Source: JABWBD01 sp040768665 (GTDB lineage: Bacteria > Planctomycetota > Planctomycetia > Pirellulales > Thermoguttaceae). Taken from it: DNA of 64,000 nucleotides. The stretch spans positions 186,001 through 250,000 of the forward strand of contig JAXGMN010000011.1 of the NCBI GenBank assembly GCA_040768665.1, written 5' to 3'. The notes under the pieces are model-generated. The model searched no databases. It saw only the letters and a program-made list of their open reading frames with translations, and was not told the DNA's origin. The translations under genes and the position numbers were made by a program. Positions 34,299 through 43,900 of the stretch are shown one piece after another. Position 1 is the first letter of the stretch; each line of letters starts with the position of its first letter.

Positions 34299-35840
34299 CT
34301 ATTCCGGGAACTCCGGCTGTGGTGTCAGCTCCCAGTGTCGGGCGATCCAGCTTTCGATGAACGACCAGAGAAGGCTGATGGCGTAGTGCAGGTCAGGCCT
34401 GCGGGTCTGAAGATCCGAAATCGCAGCAGCGAACTGTTCTCTTGGCAACTGACCAATAAGCCAGACCACCCACGGCTGAGGATTCTCGGAGTACGACTCG
34501 TTGACGAGTCGCCGGACCACTTCTTCCGGCAATTGCCTGTATTGCCGAAGAGCTTCGGCACAACCGGCGATTACGTCCGCACTGCCATCTCGGAGCCCTT
34601 CAAGGAGCGCCGGCAGGGCCGGCCCGCCAATCGTAACCAGGCCGCTGAGCGCTTCTTGTCGCAAACTGAAGTCGATGTCCGTGAATGCCTGGATGAGATG
34701 GTTACTTGCGGTCTGGGAGCCGATCCGGCTGAGCGACCATGCCGCGGCGCTTCTCAGGAAGTAGGCGTGTGCGGGATCGCCCAGCATCTGGCTCAGAAGG
34801 TCGATCGCCTCGGCCGACGCCGCTTCACCGAGCGTGATCACCGTTTCAAGCTGGATCTGCGGGTCTGGGTTCTGCAAATACGGGATGAACAGAGCAGATG
34901 TCGAATGGCTGCAGATTGCCGTCAGATAAGCGACAGCCTCCAGCCTGACATACACGTCTTCCTCAGCGTCCTTCGCAAGAGAGATGATCTCTTTCTCGTA
35001 CTCCGGCTCACCTCGGAGCCGTGCCAGCTTCACGCCCGTAAATCGCTGCGTCCGCTCACGTGATCGGAGGAGGCTCCGCACATAGCTGCGAGGAAGTCTG
35101 CCGGCGCAAGCCATCCTCGCCTCCAGAATGGGCGGAACACTGGAGGCAATGATTTGGTTCTCGGCCACCTCTTGGCCGGCCGTGACGGTGATATCGAGGT
35201 CCTGTGGTATCTTCCAGGTATAGGAATGGTTGTCGGAAGAGCGGCGTATGGATAGGCGACGGGCGCTCGCATCGACACTCTCGACCCTTCCGGTCCGTGT
35301 GGAGAAGATGGCGTTCCAGCCAATGAAGTTCTCGGAGGCCTCTTCGACACCTTTGGTCCGGCTCCGAGCGTGGAGCCGAGATCGAAATGCCTCGACCGTG
35401 AAATAGTTGATTCGCCCAACCGTCTGCCAGCGCACCCACTGCTTCTGCCGCCAGTAGGACACGGCTCCAGCCACCGCACCGGCGCTCCAGTCAACTTCCT
35501 GCAACGCCACGCAGACTGGGAAAGCTATCCAGTCGCTATCCACCATGCCGAAATCCCAAGCCCTTTCTGCGTCCGTCGGACTATGGGACATCGACAGTTC
35601 GGCCTTGCTCTTCGCGCGGCACTCGACCCGGACTCCGCAACGAGTGCAGACCATGTCAGGAATTCGCACTCTCTTGCGTTTGACATCTTTCCAGAGCTTT
35701 GTATCCGTCGAGCCGCGTTCCAGCTCCGCAAGTTGGTGGCCATGTTTCTCTAGGTCCCCACAGACTCCGCGTGCTCCGACCGCGCCTAGCACGATCTTGC
35801 GAAAGAAGCTGGCGTCGGGTTTGTAAGAAAGTCTCGGCAT
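34299..35840 (-). CDS. HEAT-repeat protein with putative PD-(D/E)xK nuclease head (candidate restriction enzyme)
   Basis: A 513-residue protein. Residues 1-130 resemble a restriction-type fold: RIPDMVC (Pro61-Asp62) and VECRAK (Glu73, Lys77) could be the PD...ExxxK active site, with a CTRC motif (65-68) between them that may bind zinc. An SH3-like or beta domain may follow (about 170-250). Residues 270-480 are HEAT repeats (VRLEAVAYL, IQLETVITLGEAAS, LRSAAAWSLSRIG). The methyltransferase gene follows 10 nt downstream. Inference: this is the cognate endonuclease or the target-recognition partner of the methyltransferase. I know of no characterised enzyme with this layout. Confidence in HEAT is high, in the nuclease moderate. 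Confidence 0.65.
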   Translation of the reverse strand: MPRLSYKPDASFFRKIVLGAVGARGVCGDLEKHGHQLAELERGSTDTKLWKDVKRKRVRIPDMVCTRCGVRVECRAKSKAELSMSHSPTDAERAWDFGMVDSDWIAFPVCVALQEVDWSAGAVAGAVSYWRQKQWVRWQTVGRINYFTVEAFRSRLHARSRTKGVEEASENFIGWNAIFSTRTGRVESVDASARRLSIRRSSDNHSYTWKIPQDLDITVTAGQEVAENQIIASSVPPILEARMACAGRLPRSYVRSLLRSRERTQRFTGVKLARLRGEPEYEKEIISLAKDAEEDVYVRLEAVAYLTAICSHSTSALFIPYLQNPDPQIQLETVITLGEAASAEAIDLLSQMLGDPAHAYFLRSAAAWSLSRIGSQTASNHLIQAFTDIDFSLRQEALSGLVTIGGPALPALLEGLRDGSADVIAGCAEALRQYRQLPEEVVRRLVNESYSENPQPWVVWLIGQLPREQFAAAISDLQTRRPDLHYAISLLWSFIESWIARHWELTPQPEFPE

Positions 35841-35893
35841 TACAGCGACCCTCGTGCCACCCAGCCATTAAGAGGGGGAAAGGTCTGGTTGTG

Positions 35894-36420
35894 CTAGCAG
35901 TATACACCTGTGGAGTATAGTTTGCAAGCCGGTAATCCGATCTTTCCATTCGCATCGTCGCATCCAGGCCGGACCGCCTGCCACTGCGCCATCACCACCG
36001 GCTCCAACAGAGTGAGAATGTCTTCCCGGCTGGTGTGGTGGGCCCCAATCTGCGACCGCTTGGCCGGATCGTTCTTGCTGCCCAGCAGGATGCGACTGAA
36101 TAGCTTTGGTGGCAACAGGCCAATGTCCTCGCCGAACATCGAGAACATCAGTACTCCCAGCCGGAACGGCCCCCCATCCAGACGTCGACCCAGCCCTTTT
36201 CGCCGGAAGTCTTGCTGAGCCCGCGCTCGAACGTGGACCACGCCCCGTTCGGATCGGCCTCGGCCGGTTTCGGCTGGCCCATAAATCGGCTGGGGGCAAC
36301 GTCCAGGGCTTTCAGTACTCGTGGCGGGAGAGACTGGTTGGCCTCTTCATCGCCCACAAACGTAGCTCGCGGTATCGGACCGTAGCGTTCGCCCTGCTCG
36401 CCAGGCGGCGTTGCCAAGGT
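35894..36420 (-). pseudogene. N-terminal and middle remnant of a type IIG/Eco57I-like DNA methyltransferase
   Basis: One frame (36148-36417) gives PRRFMGQPKP-like SRFMGQPKPAEADPNGAW, STFERGLSKTSGEKGW and VDVWMGGRSGWEY, then a stop. This is the N-terminal region of large class I adenine methyltransferases. Another frame (35894-36180) continues with MFSMFGEDIGLLPPKLF and then DPAKRSQIGAHHTSREDIL, the block before the AdoMet motif, with about 100 residues missing between them. Deletions and a frameshift make it non-functional. Its C-terminal counterpart is at 33060-33229. Confidence 0.7.
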
Positions 36421-36471
36421 GGCAGAGGAGGCTCGATGGACGTCGTGGTTGCCAAGCCGCCACAGCCGAAT

Positions 36472-37272
36472 TCACCGAGGCAACGGACCTGGTGGCCCAA
36501 CTGCTTCGGCTGATCGGGCCTGCTGCTGGTCCGTGAACCACCACGATTCCGGCGTCAATGCTACCACGTCTCCGACGATGATTACGGCCGGGGCGAGGAT
36601 GTTTCGCTCCTCGATCACCTCGGCGACCGTGCCTAGGGTGGTGCGCACCGTCTCCTGGTCGGGCCAGGTAGCTCGCCGCACGATCGCCACCGGCGTGTCC
36701 GGCGATCGACCGCCGCGGATCAGGGCCTCGCTCCAGGTCCGCGAGGTGGTCATCCCCATATAGAAGACCAGCGGACCGGGGAACTGGGCCAGCCGGTGAT
36801 ACTCTTCTTCGGTCCAGTTTTCGCCTGCTCGTTGATGCCCGGTGACCAGCGCGACGGCCGATGCGCAGCGGCGATGCGTGATCGGCACACCGGCGTACGA
36901 CGACGCAGCCACGGCCGCCGTCACCCCCGGCACAACCTCGAACGGGATCCCTGCGGCGGCGAGCATTTCCGCCTCCTCGCCGCCGCGGCCAAAAAGGTTC
37001 GGATCGCCGCTCTTAAGGCGGACCACCGTCCTGCCTTCCCTGGCAGCCGCAATCCCCCGAGCATTCACCTCCTCCTGCGGCATGCACCGGCCCTGGTGGG
37101 GATGGCCCAGGCAGACCAACTCCGCCGACTGGGGCGCATACTCCAGCAGCAGCGGATTGACCAGGTAATCGTAAAGCACAAGGTCGGCCTCGGCGAGGCA
37201 CTGCGTGCCGCGGAGCGTGATCAAGCCCGGATCCCCCGGACCGGCTCCGACGAGGTAAACTTTTCCCAGCAT
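36472..37272 (-). CDS. cobA: Uroporphyrinogen-III C-methyltransferase (SUMT)
   Basis: A 266-residue tetrapyrrole methylase: VYLVGAGPGDPGLITLRG at the start, LVLYDYLVNPLLL, RLKSGDPNLFGRGGEEAE, VPGVTAAVAASSYAGVPITHR and FYMGM, all typical SUMT motifs. It methylates uroporphyrinogen III at C2 and C7 to precorrin-2, which feeds cobalamin (and sirohaem) synthesis. The ATG at 37272 is chosen because the family start (MLGKVYLVGAG) lies there. It is not fused to HemD or CysG. It lies on the other side of the defence island from the cobalamin operon and on the opposite strand. Confidence 0.95.
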   Translation of the reverse strand: MLGKVYLVGAGPGDPGLITLRGTQCLAEADLVLYDYLVNPLLLEYAPQSAELVCLGHPHQGRCMPQEEVNARGIAAAREGRTVVRLKSGDPNLFGRGGEEAEMLAAAGIPFEVVPGVTAAVAASSYAGVPITHRRCASAVALVTGHQRAGENWTEEEYHRLAQFPGPLVFYMGMTTSRTWSEALIRGGRSPDTPVAIVRRATWPDQETVRTTLGTVAEVIEERNILAPAVIIVGDVVALTPESWWFTDQQQARSAEAVGPPGPLPR

Positions 37273-37456
37273 GCGGCAGATTCCCGAACGAGAAAATTGC
37301 ATGATAATCCGGCAACCGCGATCCGACAACGGCACGGGCACCGGAGAATGTGGGAATTTCGGTAATCTGCCGGCTTGGCTCAGGAAACTTGGGCACCACA
37401 CACCGATACCGGCGAAATGGCAGGAATTCCCGCCAACGGCGCCAATCGAGGCAAGG

Positions 37457-38890
37457 CTAGCCTTCCTCGTAAACCTTCAGACCCATCAGCCGCGCCAGGT
37501 GTTGGATGCTGTCCATGTGATCGCCGTAGAACACCACCCGGTGCAACAGCGTCATGGCGTCTTCCGTCTCAAGGACGCTGCTCCAGTTGCTTGCCATCTT
37601 GGCGGCATCGCGGACTTCGGTCACGATCTGCGTGCGGCAGGCGCGGACCGATTTCTCGGGTACCTCGATGATTTTTCCGGTGGAGGCGAGGATCGTGTCG
37701 AGGTTTACCAGCTTGGTGCGGGTGATCGTTTCGCCGACCCGGTATTGGACCTCGGGCACACAGCCGCTGCCGCGGACCTCCGAATGCCCGCGCAACAAGT
37801 AAGGCGCCGGTTTGCCGCCGGGACCGTCCAGCTTTAGCGGCGCCGTGCAATGGGCGGTCCACAGAGCGTTGCGCGAGGTGTCGAAGGTCGCGTTGCCCTG
37901 GAATCCCGGACGATCGATCGCATACTGGAACAGGACCATGGTCAGCAGCGAATCCATGTCGCCTTCGCAGGCGGCCGGAATGCCGCAGTCGCGCAGTCGC
38001 GCGAAACCGAGACAGGGGAATCCCTTCGGCAGCCATCCCATGCAGGTGCCGATCGCCAGGCCTTGGGCCTGCTGCTCTTTCATGAGATTCTGTAGCGCCA
38101 CACTGACGCGAGCCGCCTTGGCAATATCCTCCTCGGTAGGCTCGACAATCTGTTTCGCCCCCTCGGTCCAGCGCGCGGTTTCGGCCTGAACCTCCTTCTC
38201 GTCGGCGGCTGCAATCAGATCGCTGAAGGTCTTCTCATCAACGGCCACGACGTCGGCCCCCAACCGCTTCTTGACTTCGTCCGGCGACTGGGCAGGCGCG
38301 GTGCCCTTGGCCGGCGGGAAGAGCAGGATGCGGGTCTGCTGCATCATGGGGATGACCCGGAGCAGACGAATCGCTCGTTCGAGCTCGTTGTAGTCGCTGC
38401 TGGGCAGCAGTGTGACCGGATGGCCCTGGCGCTGCCAACGGTGAGGATACATCCAGTCGTGGCCGCTGGCCGGCAAGGAGAAAACGGCCAGCGGATGATT
38501 GCCATCGAGGATCGGTTGCACCATTCGCGTCAACGCGAAGCAATGCAGGTTGACGGCGAGCACCGGAGTGGCCGGCCCTGCCTCCTTCAACAAAGCCGCC
38601 GTCTGCTCCGCGTTGTTCGCCTCGCCGATCAGCAGCTCGACGTTCCCCAAATCCTTCTCTGCCTGCGCCAGCCGAGCCTTCATCGCCTCCAACTGCTTGG
38701 GATCGGCGTTCCACCCGCGGTCCTCCGGACCCGGAGGGCCGGTGAAGACAACGCAGATCCGCGATTTGCGTTGGGGCTTCGGGGGCGAGTCGGAGACCCA
38801 TGCGTGCGACCACGCCCCGCCGGCGAACATCAGACCACTGGCGGCGACTCCGGTCCCCAGGAACTGTCTTCTCGTGCACTGTTCACACAT
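37457..38890 (-). CDS. Tat-exported protein with sugar-isomerase-like (FucI/AraA) fold
   Basis: A 477-residue protein with a twin-arginine signal (TRRQFLGTGVAASGLMFAGG, residues 6-25). After this come a Rossmann-like domain (RICVVFTGPPGPEDRGWNAD) and a central region with CMGWLPKGFPCLGFARL and ACEGDMDSLLTMVLF, the latter resembling the C-terminal metal-site region of the L-fucose/L-arabinose isomerase superfamily. Such Tat-exported homologues are common in planctomycetes and have no known reaction. Monocistronic. The assignment to the fold is from motif memory. Confidence 0.65.
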   Translation of the reverse strand: MCEQCTRRQFLGTGVAASGLMFAGGAWSHAWVSDSPPKPQRKSRICVVFTGPPGPEDRGWNADPKQLEAMKARLAQAEKDLGNVELLIGEANNAEQTAALLKEAGPATPVLAVNLHCFALTRMVQPILDGNHPLAVFSLPASGHDWMYPHRWQRQGHPVTLLPSSDYNELERAIRLLRVIPMMQQTRILLFPPAKGTAPAQSPDEVKKRLGADVVAVDEKTFSDLIAAADEKEVQAETARWTEGAKQIVEPTEEDIAKAARVSVALQNLMKEQQAQGLAIGTCMGWLPKGFPCLGFARLRDCGIPAACEGDMDSLLTMVLFQYAIDRPGFQGNATFDTSRNALWTAHCTAPLKLDGPGGKPAPYLLRGHSEVRGSGCVPEVQYRVGETITRTKLVNLDTILASTGKIIEVPEKSVRACRTQIVTEVRDAAKMASNWSSVLETEDAMTLLHRVVFYGDHMDSIQHLARLMGLKVYEEG

Positions 38891-39234
38891 CGGAATACCC
38901 TCCCTTGACTTGCATCATGCCTTGACGAATTCAACAGAGATTCACGATCGAGCGGTACCGGCGTGCGGAGACCGACCCGAAACGGCACTTTCGTAACCGG
39001 CATTTCAGCAGAACCCGCCGCGGAAAGCAAGCATTGGACGCAACACCGTGCGGCAAGTTTTTGTTTTTTGTCGCGGTCGGCCCATACCTGTTTGACCGCA
39101 AACCGAAGGCGTGCGCGCTGGAAACAGCCGGGCAGCCCGCTACTCACGTTCGCCATCGTCTTTCCGCCAAGCCGGAAGAGCAACGAGCCTTCTTGGCACG
39201 GGATCCTGCCGCAGGCCCCTAATGTTCGGGAACT

Positions 39235-39262
39235 TTGACACGGCGTTCGGCGCCATTACAAT
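39235..39262 (+). promoter_or_regulatory. Near-consensus sigma-70 promoter, now separated from its gene by an IS
   Basis: TTGACA (39235-39240), a 16-nt spacer and TACAAT (39257-39262). The IS66-family element begins 62 nt downstream. Without the IS this promoter would lie about 70 nt before the ATG of the 24-codon leader frame of the lyase gene. The rest of 38891-39323 shows no gene. Confidence 0.65.
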
Positions 39263-39323
39263 GAGCCCTGCCGAATGGGGCTACCCGACAGCGAATACCT
39301 TACGGCACCACTAAAGAAGGAAA

Positions 39324-40879
39324 GTAACCGTTCACGGGTGCGCACTGCCAAACAGAGAGGCACGACATAGAGGCGAGCGAGTGGTGAAGGGAATCGCCGT
39401 CAGGTGCCTGACGGCAATAGGGAGGGTGGAGGAAGACCACGAAGATGAGATTCAATCGATTCCAGCAGGAACTCAAATACCGAGCGACTTTGTTGGGCGC
39501 AGGTGGCGATGGTGGTCCAGATGCGTTCGCACCAGCGGCGGCCGACTTCGCTACGCGTGCCCTGGGTAATTCGCCGGTCGATCACCACGAATCGAATTGC
39601 TTGTTCCGCCAGGTTGTTTGTCGGCTCGATGCCCGGCGTAGTGATAAACTGGAAGTAGGCTTCGCCGTGCTTGTGGAACCGTTTGGCCAAGTTCTGCGCA
39701 TGCTTGCCTTGCGGCACCTCTGTCGTCGCCGCGCTAAGGATCTCGGCCCGAGCAGCTTCCAGTTTTTGGGCAAAACCGCTTTCGCTGAGTTCTTCGCGTC
39801 GGTGGATCACAGCAAACAGATCGCGAAGCTTTTCGCGAATTCGCTCCCCGTATGCTTTCTGCTTCTTGTCCGGCAGCGTGGTGAGAAATTTCACGTCGCG
39901 GATCAGGTGCGCCAAGCAAAACTGGACCAGCACACCGAACATACGCATATACTTGCGGTAAGCGCTGAAGTAGTCGCAGCCCAACACGCCGTCGAATTCT
40001 TCGCCCAAAGTGGCGATGAGTACATCCGAGCCGCGCGAGGGCTCGATGCGAAAGAGCGTGTAGAGTTCCGCACGAAAGCACCACGTCCAGAACTTCTTGG
40101 CGTTTTCCTTGTGGCCTGTTTCGTCCACGTTCAGAAAGGCCTCGCTCGGCAACCGAGCAAGCAGTTCCTCGTACGCCGGTGTCAACCACTGGGTCACCTT
40201 GGCAATTACCTTGGCCAAGTACCCCCGGCTCACCGGGATGCCAACCACGTCGCGGAGATACTTCCGGATCGTGGAAAACGAGGCATGACAGACGCCTTTC
40301 ATAAAGGCCACCAGCGTCGTCAATTGCGGGCCGAACAAGCCGCTCTTTTGGATCTCCGTGGGCATGGACGCGTAATGCACCTTGCGGCACTTTCGACACC
40401 AATAGGCCAGGGCCCGATGCTCCGTGATCCGCACCGGCTGCGAAACCAACTCGACCTGCTGGATTACTTGCGGATCGGCTTTCTGCGAGAAGAGCAATTC
40501 GCCCCCGCAGTCCGGACAGCAGTCGAGCGAATAGAGCAAGGACTCATCAATCATTTCGGGCGGGAATTCAGGCCGCTCGTGGCGCGGGTGTCCTGGTTGG
40601 CCACCAGGCTTCCGCTTCTTCCCGCTCTTCGGCTTGGACTTTTTCGCCTTAACGATGTCGCTCGACGGCGGTTTGGACGAGGTCGAAGAGTTCTTGCGCG
40701 CCGCGGCCAGTTCGGCTTCCAATTGGGCAATGCGTTCCTTCAGCGGCGCCGTGGCCTCAGCCACAGCTTTGCTGATCATCCCCTCAACTTCCTTGCGCGT
40801 GAAAACCCTCGGCATTTCCCTGTCATACCCAAACGGCTCCAATTTGCCAATATCAGTTCCAAATCCCGTGAACGGTTAC
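39324..40879 (-). mobile_element. IS66-family insertion sequence (single-ORF, ISBst12-like)
   Basis: A 1556-bp element. The ends are perfect inverted repeats of at least 15 bp (GTAACCGTTCACGGG / CCCGTGAACGGTTAC), starting with the GTAA typical of IS66. It is flanked by an exact 8-bp duplication GAAGGAAA at 39316-39323 and 40880-40887, the size expected for IS66. It carries only the tnpC-type transposase, like the ISBst12 subgroup. The intact TSD suggests recent insertion. It lies antisense to the lyase gene, in its leader. Confidence 0.96.
39400..40815 (-). CDS. tnpC: IS66-family transposase (TnpC type)
   Basis: A 471-residue protein, apparently intact. It has an N-terminal leucine-zipper-like coil (IAQLEAELAAARKNSSTSSKPPSSD), a zinc-finger region (CCPDCGGELL, CRKC) and a DDE domain: LNVDETGHKE, VLGCDYFSAYRKY and PTNNLAEQAIRFVVIDRRIT with the catalytic Glu. 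IS66 motifs are all present. An ATG at 40815 is chosen; a TTG 27 nt upstream is possible. Confidence 0.95.
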   Translation of the reverse strand: MPRVFTRKEVEGMISKAVAEATAPLKERIAQLEAELAAARKNSSTSSKPPSSDIVKAKKSKPKSGKKRKPGGQPGHPRHERPEFPPEMIDESLLYSLDCCPDCGGELLFSQKADPQVIQQVELVSQPVRITEHRALAYWCRKCRKVHYASMPTEIQKSGLFGPQLTTLVAFMKGVCHASFSTIRKYLRDVVGIPVSRGYLAKVIAKVTQWLTPAYEELLARLPSEAFLNVDETGHKENAKKFWTWCFRAELYTLFRIEPSRGSDVLIATLGEEFDGVLGCDYFSAYRKYMRMFGVLVQFCLAHLIRDVKFLTTLPDKKQKAYGERIREKLRDLFAVIHRREELSESGFAQKLEAARAEILSAATTEVPQGKHAQNLAKRFHKHGEAYFQFITTPGIEPTNNLAEQAIRFVVIDRRITQGTRSEVGRRWCERIWTTIATCAQQSRSVFEFLLESIESHLRGLPPPSLLPSGT

Positions 40880-40894
40880 GAAGGAAACATTCCC

Positions 40895-40969
40895 ATGAAA
40901 CGTATGCGTGCCAACATTCTCGTCGACGATGTCCGGATCTGGAAGGCCCAGCAACGAAGAGATTCATGA
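40895..40969 (+). CDS. 24-codon leader peptide overlapping the lyase start
   Basis: ATG at 40895 lies 7 nt after GAAGGAAA, a good Shine-Dalgarno sequence. The frame MKRMRANILVDDVRIWKAQQ(RRDS) ends in a TGA that overlaps the ATG of the next gene (ATGA at 40966). It may couple translation of the lyase, or it may be the residue of a regulatory leader. The ribosome-binding site is the target sequence duplicated by the IS. No homologue is recognised. Confidence 0.45.
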   Translation: MKRMRANILVDDVRIWKAQQRRDS

Positions 40970-43900
40970 CGCGGCCTGAGTGCAGAAGAGTGTTGCTACT
41001 GATTGCCGTGCCCTTGGCTCTCGCCGCCGAGGTCGGCGCGGACGACTTCGCGATCGTCCAACAGCGGGTCATCGACCGAGTCCTGAGGTGGCCGGCCAAC
41101 CCTTCCACCGTGAACGGATATCTCGCGTCGTTGGAACCCGACGGGAGTTGGGCCGATGTCAACTATTCCGACGCCAGCCGCACAACCTGGTCTCCGGCCA
41201 CGCACTTGTCACGGCTGCGGGAAATGGCCAGGGCCTACGCCGATCCGGACGGAGCACTTTACGGCAATGCCGGACTGAGAGCCGGCATCCTCAGCGCCTA
41301 CGATTACTGGATCGAGGTTGATCCGCAGAGCGACAACTGGTGGCACAACGAGATCTCGACTCCGCAGAGGCTCTCCGAGACGATATTGCTCATCCAGGGC
41401 GAGCTCGACTCCGCGCGTTTTTCGTCCGGGCTCGACATTGTCGCGCGCGCCTACCTGCCGCGGACCCTGAACAGCGGAACGAACACGGGAGCCAACCGCG
41501 TCGATCGGGCCTATGCCTCCCTGAACCGGGGCCTGCTGGCGGAGGATGCCTCGCTCACGAGCGAATCGTTCGGGGCCGTCGGTGATACGATCGTCGTTAC
41601 GACCGCCGAAGGTATCCAGCCCGACTACAGCTATCACCAACACGGTCCGCAGCTCCACAACGCCACGTACGGCATGGTCTTCACCAACGGCGTGAGCAAG
41701 TTTGTCGGATTCGGAGGCGGGACGTCGTTCGCGATGGCTCAGGAAAAGCAGAACACGCTCGTCGACTCCTTTCTCGACGGCCAACAGTGGTTCCTTCGCG
41801 GCGACAGCTTCGACCACACGACGATGGGCCGCGGGGTGACCCGTGATGGCATCGCCAGCGCCGGCCTGGGCATGATCGGCCCCGTTGCCGATGCCCTCGG
41901 CGACTACCGTGCGGCTGAATTGAACGCCATGAAAACGCGGCTCGAGGCCGCCCGATCCAGCGGCGCCGCAGATCCGGCCCTGGCACTGGTCGGCAATCGC
42001 CATTTCTGGCGGTCAGACATCATGACCCATCACCGGCCGGAATACTACGCCTCGGTAAAAACCTCATCCACGAGAACCTATCAACCGGAGAGCGGCAACG
42101 GCGAGGGGTTGAAAAACCTGCACCTGGCCGATGGCGTCAACCTGATCATGCGGACGGGCAATGAGTATGACGACATTTTTCCGGTCTGGGACTGGCGCCG
42201 GCTGCCGGGCACCACCACCGAACAAGGGAGCTATTCGTTGAAGCCTGCCAAGGACTGGGGCGTTCCGGGCACTAGCACTTTCGTGGGCGGCGTTTCCGAC
42301 GGCACCTACGGCGCGACTGCTTTCGACTATGCCCGGTTGAACGTCGCCGCGAAAAAGACCTGGTTCTTCTTCGATGACGAGTTCGTCGCCTTGGGCGCGG
42401 GGATCGACGGGCCGAACGCCGCCAATGAGGTGATCACGACGCTGAACCAGACCCTGGCCAACGGACCGGTCACCTACGCCACAACCGCCGGCACACAGAT
42501 GCTGACCAGTGGTGCGGTCACCCGCGGCGATCTCGCCTGGGTTCACCACGACGGCGTTGGCTACCTGTTCCCCGACCCGCCCGACAGCGCCACCGTTCAG
42601 GCCGTATCGCAGTCGGGCTCGCCATACGAGATCAACCAGACCCGCTCCAGCGACGTCGTGACCCGCGACGTATTCAGCCTTCAGGTGAACCACGGCGTCC
42701 GGCCCAGCGGCGGCACCTATGCGTACGTCGTCGTGCCGGGCATGGATGCCGACGACATAGGCTCCTATGCTGCCGACCTTCCGGTGAGAGTGCTGAGCAA
42801 TTCGGCGTCGCTTCAGGCGGTGCGTCACGATCCACTCCGCCTCACCCAGGCGGCATTCTACACACCGGGCTTGCTGCCGATCGACGAACAGCTCTCGCTC
42901 GACGTGCACGCGCCCTCGCTGTTCATGCTGCAAGAGCTTGCCGAGGGACTGCGGCTCTCGGCCGCCAACCCACTCAACGAAGCGATGACCCTGCGCGCGG
43001 ATATCCGCCGCACGCTTGCCGACGGCGACGAGTTTTCGCGGATCACGATGCGTCTGCCCGACGGCGACCTTGCCGGGCAGTCGGCGGTCAGAACGTTGGA
43101 CAACCCCGTCCGTCCGACCGACGTTTCGCAGCTTCGCGCCGCGGCGGCTGCGACATCGGGTTTGATCCACCATTACACCTTCGAAGGCGAGGACTTGGCC
43201 GGAAGGATGGAAGACAAGGTCGCATCCGGAGGCATCGGCCTTCAGCCAATGGCCTATGGCAGTGACGGCGACGTCTTCGACATCGTCTACGCTTTCGGCC
43301 TGGATCATTCCACCACGGCCATGTCGCCGCAACGGCTCAGCCGAAACGCCGGTGGCGAGGGCGGCGCCGGGCTGGTTTCGGTGGCCGACGTCGCCTTTCC
43401 CGGCACGTTCACCGTCGAGGCCTTGCTCCGGCCCGAGAACGTCGAGACGGGCGGCCAAACGGGCTTTGCCGTCATGGCCGGCGGATGGACGGATTCCCAA
43501 CGGGGATATTTCCTGGCGCAACTGGAAAATCATCCCAACGATACCCTGGGTACCATCGTCGGCGACAGCCCCACCGAATCAGACAACCGGCGCGAAATCG
43601 GCGATGTCCTGGTTCCCGGCCACTGGTACTACGTCGCCAATACCTACGAATCGCTCGACGACGGCACAATTATCAACGCCTATCTGGCCGACGTGACGGC
43701 AGGGGAGACGACGCTTCGCCTGCTGGTGGAAGATGCGGCGGCCAGCGGCCTGCTCCCTTCCAACGCTCCACTGGGTATCGGAGGTCTGTTCCACGCCGGG
43801 ACCTTCCAGGAAGCCTGGTCCGGATCGCTGGACGAAATCGCTCTCTATGGCCGCATTCTCGGCGCGACCGAGCTCCAGGGCCATCTCGACGCGCTGTACG

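Noticed and set aside
39445..40965. In-frame 507-codon extension upstream of the PL8 lyase
   Set aside because: This part is the IS66 transposase read on the wrong strand. The lyase starts at the ATG with a signal peptide at 40966.
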